DNA from: Clostridiales bacterium
GTDB taxonomy: Bacteria > Bacillota > Clostridia > Christensenellales > Borkfalkiaceae
DNA length: 64,000 nucleotides
Direction of reading: 5' to 3'
Assembly: GCA_015069285.1 (NCBI GenBank)
Contig: SVIX01000001.1
Span: 26,020 to 90,019, forward strand
This document shows positions 58,497 to 64,000 of this stretch, piece by piece; the stretch's first letter is position 1, and the number at the start of each line of letters is the position of its first letter. Below the pieces are notes generated by a model. It saw only the letters and a program-made list of their open reading frames with translations, did no database searches and was not told the DNA's origin. The translations under genes were made by a program, and so were the position numbers.

Positions 58497-60824
58497 TTAC
58501 GCTTCTTCTTTAAGTTCGCATACCTTTCTATATACGGTAGATTGGAAAAGGTCCGCCTTTACGCCTCTGTAAACGGTCAGGCGTCCGTTTTCGAACGCGA
58601 CCAAACCAAGCTGTAAAAATACGGTCAGCGCAAAGATAAAATCACATTCGTCAAAACCCAAAGCGCGACAAGAATAAGCAAGTTCTTCCGCCGTATTCCC
58701 GTTTAAAAGATTGACTTCGCGACGGAGCGCGGAAAAAATCTCCAACATGTGTTCTCTTTCCGTGTTTACTCTTCTCAAAATTTTATATCCGCTAATTTCA
58801 CCGTTTACGAACACCGTTTTGCCTTGCAAACAGGCGATATTGTAATCGGCGGGCGTATCCAAAAAGATAAAATCTCTATACCCCGACAAATCGACGTCGG
58901 GCGTGGGAGAAACGAGCACGGTATTGGCAATATTTCGCGACGCCGGTGTGAACAAATCGCAACCGAATTCGGATAATTCTTCGTAAAAACGCAACGTCCG
59001 TCTATCCGAGGCAATCATACAAAGCCCGTAATTACACTCCGCGCGTTTTTCGGCAATCAAACGCCGTATTTCTTGGGTGGAAAGCACCCGTTTTTGACAA
59101 GCGACTTCTTCCAAGCTACTGCGGTTCATCATATTGGCAAAAATACTTCGCGTTACGGACGCGCCCGTTTTGCCGTCGTAGAGCAATTCGCGAATTATGC
59201 CTTTGACGTAGTCCCTTCCTTTATAGTTGGAAACGGACACGTCGAACACCATCTTCTTTTCCACGTCGCTTTGAATAATTTTCAAATGTTTCAAGCCCGA
59301 AAAATAAGTAAGTTCTAAATAGTCGCTTTTGACCGAAAGATGCGGGGACGCCTCTTTATACGGTTTCGCCGAACACGCGCCCGTCGATATACAAAACAGC
59401 GGACGGCGGTGTCCTACGCCGTAAGGCTCCATTATCATCAACTCACGCGCAAATTTTTCGGGGAAACGGTCGAAAATTTCTTCGCTGATATAAATTTTAG
59501 GTTCAAAATCTTCCTCGGTGTATTTTTCGCCGATTTCCTGATTTAACGCGCGCTCCAACGCGTCGAAATTCTCCACGCGTACGTTTACGCCTGCGGCTTG
59601 CGCGTGACCGCCGAATTCTTCTATATACTGCGCGCAATTTTTCAATGCGGTAAAGATATTTATGCTTTCAATACTTCTCGCGCTACCTTTTAAAGTATCG
59701 CCGTTTTGCACGAAAAGCAAGGTAGGACGGTTGTACTCCTCCGCAATCCGCGCGGCGACGATACCGATAAACCCTGCGTTCCATTCCTCGTCCCAAAGCA
59801 TAATCACGTTGCCGTACGCGCCCTTTTCGTTGAGTTTTTTCTTTGCGGAAAGGTATAATTCGTCGCAACATTTTTGGCGTTGCGTATTATAAAGGCAAAG
59901 CTTTACGGACAAATCGTAAATTTCCGTTTCGTCTTCGGAAACGAATAATCGGAACGCCGCGTACGCGTCCCCCATTCTGCCCGCGGCGTTGACGCGCGGA
60001 GCAACGTTAAACGCAAGCGAAGTCGCCGTTACGCCGTCGTACGTTTTCCCGATTAAGCCTGCAAAACAAGGGCGTACGCTACGGTTGAACATTTTCAACC
60101 CTTCCGTAACGATGTCGCGGTTCTCGCCCATCAAAGGTACGCTGTCCGCCACCGTTGCAAGCGTGGCAAAATCCAAATAATCGTAAGCCTTTTCGCCGAT
60201 TAACGCGCAAGCGAGTTTAAACGCTACCCCCGCCCCGCAAAGATTATCGTAGGGATAATCGTCTTGCAATTTGGGATTGACGATAATACAATCGGGCAAG
60301 ACCTCCGGAAGCTCGTGGTGGTCGGTAACGATAACGTCCGAACCGAGTTCGTAGATATACTGCGTTTCTTTCGCGCACGAAATACCGCAATCCACCGTAA
60401 TGAACAGTTCGGGGTTACATTCGTCGAAAATTCTGTCTACCGCCTCTATGGAAAGCCCGTAGCCGTCCGCGCGTTCAGGCACGTAGACGCGGGCGGAGAT
60501 ACCGAACTCTTTTAGCGCGTGATACATAATGGCGGCGGCGCAAATACCGTCGGCGTCGTAATCGCCGAACACCGCTACCGTTTTTCCTTCGTCGCGCGCT
60601 GAGGTGATAAGCTCCACCGCCTCTTTCATACCTTGCATTAAAAAGGGCGAGAGAAAATTTTTACGCGAGGGTTGCATAAACTTACGGATTTTTTCCACCG
60701 TATCAACCCCTCGCGCGTACAGTATCCGCGTAATTTGTTCCGTCAGCCCCGTTTGCGTTGCCAAAGCGGAAACGGTATTTAATTGTTCCGCCGAAAACGA
60801 GTATTCGGGAACGAGTTTTTTCAT
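58497..60824 (-). CDS. recJ: Single-stranded-DNA exonuclease RecJ
   Basis: 775 residues, a normal length for Bacillota RecJ. The DHH phosphoesterase motifs are present: VFGDYDADGICAAAIMY, ITVDCGIS, VIVTDHHELPE and the DHHA1 region GSARSIESINIFTAL...FGGHAQAAGV. An extended C-terminal part of unknown fold follows. It degrades single-stranded DNA 5' to 3' in recombination and mismatch repair. AAGGAGC precedes the ATG at 60824. Confidence 0.96.
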   Translation of the reverse strand: MKKLVPEYSFSAEQLNTVSALATQTGLTEQITRILYARGVDTVEKIRKFMQPSRKNFLSPFLMQGMKEAVELITSARDEGKTVAVFGDYDADGICAAAIMYHALKEFGISARVYVPERADGYGLSIEAVDRIFDECNPELFITVDCGISCAKETQYIYELGSDVIVTDHHELPEVLPDCIIVNPKLQDDYPYDNLCGAGVAFKLACALIGEKAYDYLDFATLATVADSVPLMGENRDIVTEGLKMFNRSVRPCFAGLIGKTYDGVTATSLAFNVAPRVNAAGRMGDAYAAFRLFVSEDETEIYDLSVKLCLYNTQRQKCCDELYLSAKKKLNEKGAYGNVIMLWDEEWNAGFIGIVAARIAEEYNRPTLLFVQNGDTLKGSARSIESINIFTALKNCAQYIEEFGGHAQAAGVNVRVENFDALERALNQEIGEKYTEEDFEPKIYISEEIFDRFPEKFARELMIMEPYGVGHRRPLFCISTGACSAKPYKEASPHLSVKSDYLELTYFSGLKHLKIIQSDVEKKMVFDVSVSNYKGRDYVKGIIRELLYDGKTGASVTRSIFANMMNRSSLEEVACQKRVLSTQEIRRLIAEKRAECNYGLCMIASDRRTLRFYEELSEFGCDLFTPASRNIANTVLVSPTPDVDLSGYRDFIFLDTPADYNIACLQGKTVFVNGEISGYKILRRVNTEREHMLEIFSALRREVNLLNGNTAEELAYSCRALGFDECDFIFALTVFLQLGLVAFENGRLTVYRGVKADLFQSTVYRKVCELKEEA

Positions 60825-60903
60825 AAATTGCTCCTTAAATTAAAAACGAGCGGGCGTGGAGAAAGTTGCCCCCTACCGCCCGTTCGTCGTCTTCTTCTTT
60901 GAA

Positions 60904-61941
60904 TTATTCGGCTACTTCTTCCGTTTTTTCTTCAACGGATTCTTCTTTTTTCTTTTGCAAGAAACCTTTTTTCGCACCGATATAACCGCTCTTGGAGCTT
61001 TCCGCCGATTTTTTCAGTTCCGCGCGAAGCATCGGAAGATACAACGCGGGCAAGAAGAACAAGCTCACGAACGCAGACGCTACCAAGCAAACGAGCGAAG
61101 TGATTGCAAACCAACGCGTAACGGACGTTGCGATTGCGCCGACTAAGATAAGCGCTACGCCAAGCGTACCTGCCGTGAGCGTGATTTCTTTGGTCGCTAT
61201 CGAATCAACTACCAAATCTTCTGCGGTTTTTTCCGCCGCGCCGTCCTCTTTGAGGTTTGCGCGAAGTTTAGAAAGGGTAAACACCGTAAAGATTGCCGAG
61301 AGTAAAACGGAAACGGCGATTGCGTAAATCGTCGAGCCCGTAACGGGAATTCTCGTCACGAGAAGGAGGGAAGTCGCAAGGAACGCGCTTACGAGTAAGT
61401 TTACTGCCGTCGCGATACCCATATTCAATTTAAAACGAATCGCCACGTAAACGAAGGCAAGCAACGCAAAGAGCGCAACTGCGCCTATCGCGCGGTAACC
61501 GTACGCAAAGGGAAGTTCGGGTTCGTTGCTTTCCAAATTGGAAGTTACGGAAATTTCCGTTGCCTCTGCCAATTTTCCGCCCGCTTGCATTTGCGTTTCC
61601 ACCGCTTTACGAACGGATTCTTCTAATTCGGTTACGTTTACGTCTTTATCGAATACGTATAAAAGTTCGCTTTCACCGCTCATAACACCTTCGTAGGTAT
61701 ATTCCACTTTTGCGCCGTCAAACGCCTCTTCGCAGACCTCTTTTACGCTATCTAAATTGGAGTAAAAGTAATAATCGTCCACCGTTACGGTAAGCGTCGT
61801 TCTATCGTCTAAAGTAGGCGCGTAGTTAAAGCCAAGCACGAAAGAAAATACGATAGACGCAACGACGATAAGCGCCATAACGCAAGAAACTACGATAAGA
61901 AATTTTTTATTCGTCGTCTTTTTAAAAAGGTTATTCGTCAT
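60904..61941 (-). CDS. secF: SecF-like protein translocase subunit
   Basis: 345 residues. N-terminal anchor (KFLIVVSCVMALIVVASIVF), a periplasmic-type domain of about 110 residues, then about five hydrophobic segments (YRAIGAVALFALLAFVYVAIRFK...) as in SecF. The usual D-F-x-GG motif after the first helix is replaced (NYAPTLDDRTTLTV), and the C-terminal motif VVDSIATKEITLTAG is divergent. It overlaps secD by 11 bases. Assignment rests on layout and context. The SecDF complex uses proton motive force to aid secretion. Confidence 0.75.
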   Translation of the reverse strand: MTNNLFKKTTNKKFLIVVSCVMALIVVASIVFSFVLGFNYAPTLDDRTTLTVTVDDYYFYSNLDSVKEVCEEAFDGAKVEYTYEGVMSGESELLYVFDKDVNVTELEESVRKAVETQMQAGGKLAEATEISVTSNLESNEPELPFAYGYRAIGAVALFALLAFVYVAIRFKLNMGIATAVNLLVSAFLATSLLLVTRIPVTGSTIYAIAVSVLLSAIFTVFTLSKLRANLKEDGAAEKTAEDLVVDSIATKEITLTAGTLGVALILVGAIATSVTRWFAITSLVCLVASAFVSLFFLPALYLPMLRAELKKSAESSKSGYIGAKKGFLQKKKEESVEEKTEEVAE

Positions 61942-63481
61942 CTTCGTCGTCCTCCCTTACAAAGCGGAAATATCCGAATTTATTTTTACTTGCGGACAAG
62001 AACACGAAGTTGATTGCGCGCGCCCAAAGCAAACTGCAGAACGCGCCCGTAACGATACAGATAAGCGCTTGCAACGCAAGGGTATACGTACCTGCCACGC
62101 CTACGAGGAGCGCAAGCGCCCCTAAAAGCAATACCGCGTAAATATCTACGATTGTCCAAATGGTTTTTCTGTATCCGCCTTTTACCGAGCTTTCCACCGT
62201 TTTGCCGAGCGTAAATTCCTTTTTGATTGCCCCGTATACGATTGCGTGCAATACGTTGACGAGAATCAAACCGAGAAGGAAGATAAGCATCGAACCGAGC
62301 GTAATTTCAAATACGCCTTTGGAGATGAACGCAAAACAAATGGTCGTAATAATGAAATAGGAAAGCGTGGAATACAATCCCGCAACGCCGTATCTACCCA
62401 TAAAGATAACGGGCAATACCAAAAGCGCGAGGATAACGACGGCAAGCGCGATATACAAAAGCGTCAATACCTTTTCGCCGTAAACGGGTTTAAAGGTACG
62501 GATTTCGCTCGTTGCAAGCGATTGGAAAGTCACGTCGAAACCACCGTTTTCAAGCGCGGATTCCAACAAAATTTCAAACGTTTCTACGTACGCTTTATTT
62601 TGTTGTTCCACGGGCAAAACGCGCGCCTCGCGGTTGTTGTCCATAATATTGTCTTTATAAATTTGCGCTACCGTTTCTTCGCCGATTTTAATATCTATCG
62701 TCGTAGCGGTAGATTGGTCAGTCGTCGTCGAAGCTTCAGAAAGTTCCTCTTTCAAGCGTTCAATCATCGCCTCGCCTTTTTCGGTAAACTTAATTTTAAG
62801 ATACGCCGTTTTATAACGGGTCGCAACCGAAACGCTCTTAATCAAGTCGGACGCTTTTGCGCCTTCCGACTTCAATTCGTCTACGAGTTCCCCGCCCTTT
62901 TGCAAGGTTAAATCGCCCGTCAAAGAAAGCGTCGCCATAATCGACCCTGCGTTGATTTCCGATTTGGGAAGTTCTACGCGGATAGAGAACGCGTCCACGA
63001 CGGTTACGCGATAATCAGAGTAGCCCTTTTTCGCATAGCGCGCTTTAATTTCTTGCGCCGTCTTTTGGAATTCGTCGTAATACTCCTGCGTAGGTTTACC
63101 TTCGTCGTCCACGATACCAAGTTCAGGGTCGGTCGAAAGATACAAACCTAAAAATTTCGAATACGATTCCACGTATTCGTCGTGCTCCGTCTTTGCTTTT
63201 TCGTACGCCTCCGTATCGTTGCTATCTTGCGCCGATTGCATTGCGTCCGCCAAAGCGGATACGTTTTCCTCGTATTCCGTTTCCGAAATAACTCCTTCCG
63301 GATAGTGGTATGCGTAATAACCTCCGCCGAGGTCTGCACCCAAATCGTATTGCAACACGACGGGATTCCACTTGTCCACCGTACCGGGTACGGAGAACGC
63401 GGGGAACGCCACGAGCGCGCATAACGCTACGATTACGACGGTAAGCAGAATCATCAATACCACCGATTTCTTTTTGCCCAT
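61931..63481 (-). CDS. secD: SecD-like protein translocase subunit
   Basis: 516 residues. N-terminal anchor (VVLMILLTVVIVALCALVAF), large extracytoplasmic domain, then six C-terminal transmembrane segments with FVYGAIKKEFTLGKTVESSVKGGYRKTIWT... near the end, matching SecD helix organisation (KEFTLGKTVESSVKGGYRK). The early motif is LGADLGGGYY rather than the common GLDLRGG, so it is a divergent member. AGGAGG precedes the ATG at 63481. It lies next to a SCIFF-type maturase end, the known clostridial neighbourhood. Confidence 0.85.
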   Translation of the reverse strand: MGKKKSVVLMILLTVVIVALCALVAFPAFSVPGTVDKWNPVVLQYDLGADLGGGYYAYHYPEGVISETEYEENVSALADAMQSAQDSNDTEAYEKAKTEHDEYVESYSKFLGLYLSTDPELGIVDDEGKPTQEYYDEFQKTAQEIKARYAKKGYSDYRVTVVDAFSIRVELPKSEINAGSIMATLSLTGDLTLQKGGELVDELKSEGAKASDLIKSVSVATRYKTAYLKIKFTEKGEAMIERLKEELSEASTTTDQSTATTIDIKIGEETVAQIYKDNIMDNNREARVLPVEQQNKAYVETFEILLESALENGGFDVTFQSLATSEIRTFKPVYGEKVLTLLYIALAVVILALLVLPVIFMGRYGVAGLYSTLSYFIITTICFAFISKGVFEITLGSMLIFLLGLILVNVLHAIVYGAIKKEFTLGKTVESSVKGGYRKTIWTIVDIYAVLLLGALALLVGVAGTYTLALQALICIVTGAFCSLLWARAINFVFLSASKNKFGYFRFVREDDEDDE

Positions 63482-63535
63482 AGTGCCTCCTGTGTTTGTA
63501 TCGGATTTTCTCCGATTTTACAATGATACTTATTT

Positions 63536-63564
63536 ATTATACATTATTTAAATCCGCTCGTCAA
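63536..63564 (-). promoter_or_regulatory. Sigma-A promoter of secD-secF
   Basis: On the minus strand TTGACG (63564-63559), 17 bases, TATAAT (63541-63536). The leader contains a perfect hairpin ATCGGA/TCCGAT (63500-63516) just before the ribosome binding site. Confidence 0.72.
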
Positions 63565-63620
63565 GTTATAACGGCGGATATTAAACATTTTTTATGATAT
63601 TTTTTTAATTTTTAAAAACA

Positions 63621-63694
63621 AAACGCGGTATTTTGCGTGCGCGCGTAAGAGGAAGTTCCGAACTTGCGGATAAGATAGCGTGCTATACGCGTTT
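63621..63694. repeat. Structured repeat family 1, copy E4
   Basis: Outer arms AAACGCG (63621-63627) and CGCGTTT (63688-63694), with TATAC before the right arm as in E1, E2b, E3 and E5. The inner hairpin is AAGTT-CCG-AACTT (63653-63665). The conserved core is less clear than in E1 to E3. Confidence 0.55.
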
Positions 63695-63696
63695 GT

Positions 63697-63820
63697 AAAA
63701 CGCGGAGAAGGGTTGTAGATTTGCACCGAACACGGAAGGTTCGCCGTAGCGACTTTACTAAGCGTAAACGAGCAAGGCGAAAACCGTTGAGGTGCGAAGA
63801 TACGCCCTTATACGCGTTTT
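63697..63820. repeat. Structured repeat family 1, copy E5, overlapping the maturase gene 3' end
   Basis: Nested stems: AAAACGCG/CGCGTTTT (63697-63704 with 63813-63820), GCACC/GGTGC (63723-63727 with 63791-63795), ACGG/CCGT, TTCGCC/GGCGAA (63740-63745 with 63776-63781) and TTTAC/GTAAA (63754-63768). The right arm covers the stop and last codons of the gene at 63808. The interval 63565-63807 holds only these repeats. Confidence 0.7.
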
Positions 63821-64000
63821 TTGGTGGCGAGAATATGCATCGCGCACTCTATACGCTTTTTCATCATCGCGCAAGTCGTTTCGTACGGGTCGTCGATGTC
63901 GCCGTTGAAATGGTAGTTGTTCGCGCTACAACCGCCCGAACAGATAAATTTCGCGAAACAGTTTTCACATTTTTTGCGCGTGAATAAACAGGAATTTTTG
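63808..64000 (-). CDS. C-terminus of a SCIFF-type radical SAM peptide maturase (5' part outside window)
   Basis: 64 codons are visible (KNSCLFTRKKCENCFAKF...CSGGCSANNYH... ending ATKKRV). The spacing CENCFAKFICSGGCSANNYH and the later CAMMKKRIECAM match the C-terminal auxiliary [4Fe-4S] (SPASM/twitch) region of thioether-forming SCIFF maturases. Such maturases modify a small Cys-rich peptide (ranthipeptide) and are commonly next to secD/secF, as here. The radical SAM core and the SCIFF peptide gene must lie beyond the right edge, so identity is probable, not proven. Confidence 0.75.
   Translation of the reverse strand, partial: KNSCLFTRKKCENCFAKFICSGGCSANNYHFNGDIDDPYETTCAMMKKRIECAMHILATKKRV

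Overview
The window reads as chromosome from an anaerobic, spore-forming-lineage Bacillota of the Clostridia type, probably an uncultured gut organism. This rests on the sporulation genes sipL, spoIIGA, sigE and a SpoVB-type flippase, a veg homologue, a SCIFF-type radical SAM maturase end beside secD/secF, strong purine-rich ribosome binding sites, consensus sigma-A promoters and gene orders typical of the group (plsX-rnc-smc-ftsY, ruvC-ruvA-ruvB-queA, pnp-rpsO, secD-secF-recJ-rel-MBL-hemZ). No rRNA, tRNA, transposase or CRISPR array was seen.

Layout. 1-1479: 3' part of a surface HtrA-like protease with Cys-rich 39-residue repeats. 1.5-7 kb: membrane protein, ispE, sipL, divergent veg, then spoIIGA-sigE. 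7-11.4 kb: leftward run ftsY-trmD-rbgA-rnhB-yraN-pdxY. 11.4-12 kb: non-coding repeats. 12-18.8 kb: asnS-plsX-rnc-smc. 19-24.3 kb: vanW-like gene and recF leftward, dnaA-mnmG rightward, with dnaN missing from this neighbourhood. 24.3-28.6 kb: DtxR-type regulator, a second repeat block, then ruvC-ruvA-ruvB-queA. 28.6-29 kb: an isolated 55-residue ORF with its own strong promoter and terminator. 29-31.8 kb: a three-gene DpnII-type (GATC) restriction-modification operon. 31.9-35.6 kb: spoVB-like, yabN/mazG, dusB. 35.6-40.4 kb: a sialic-acid utilisation locus (AraC regulator, sialidase-like protein, DMT transporter, nanA-like lyase, a truncated MFS gene, yhcH/nanQ). 40.4-47.2 kb: ferredoxin, a second AraC regulator and three tandem GH127 genes. 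47.3-51.2 kb: cysteine desulfurase, two unknown envelope proteins and a divergent XRE regulator. 51.2-64 kb: pnp, rpsO, hemZ, MBL hydrolase, rel, recJ, secF, secD and the C-terminus of the SCIFF maturase.

The sugar region is regulated by a recurring design. Each AraC gene lies divergent from a catabolic operon (the second with a ferredoxin gene beside it), and each catabolic promoter carries two direct repeats exactly 21 bp apart just upstream of, or touching, the -35 position.

The least explained signal is a family of structured non-coding repeats found immediately after the stop codons of smc, queA and the SCIFF maturase gene. The copies differ in sequence but keep the same nested stems through paired changes, and in two cases the outer stem uses the last codons of the gene. 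A second repeat family of about 200 bp (three copies) lies downstream of smc and rel. The three GH127 paralogues are a second notable case: very similar 3' blocks combined with unrelated internal segments.
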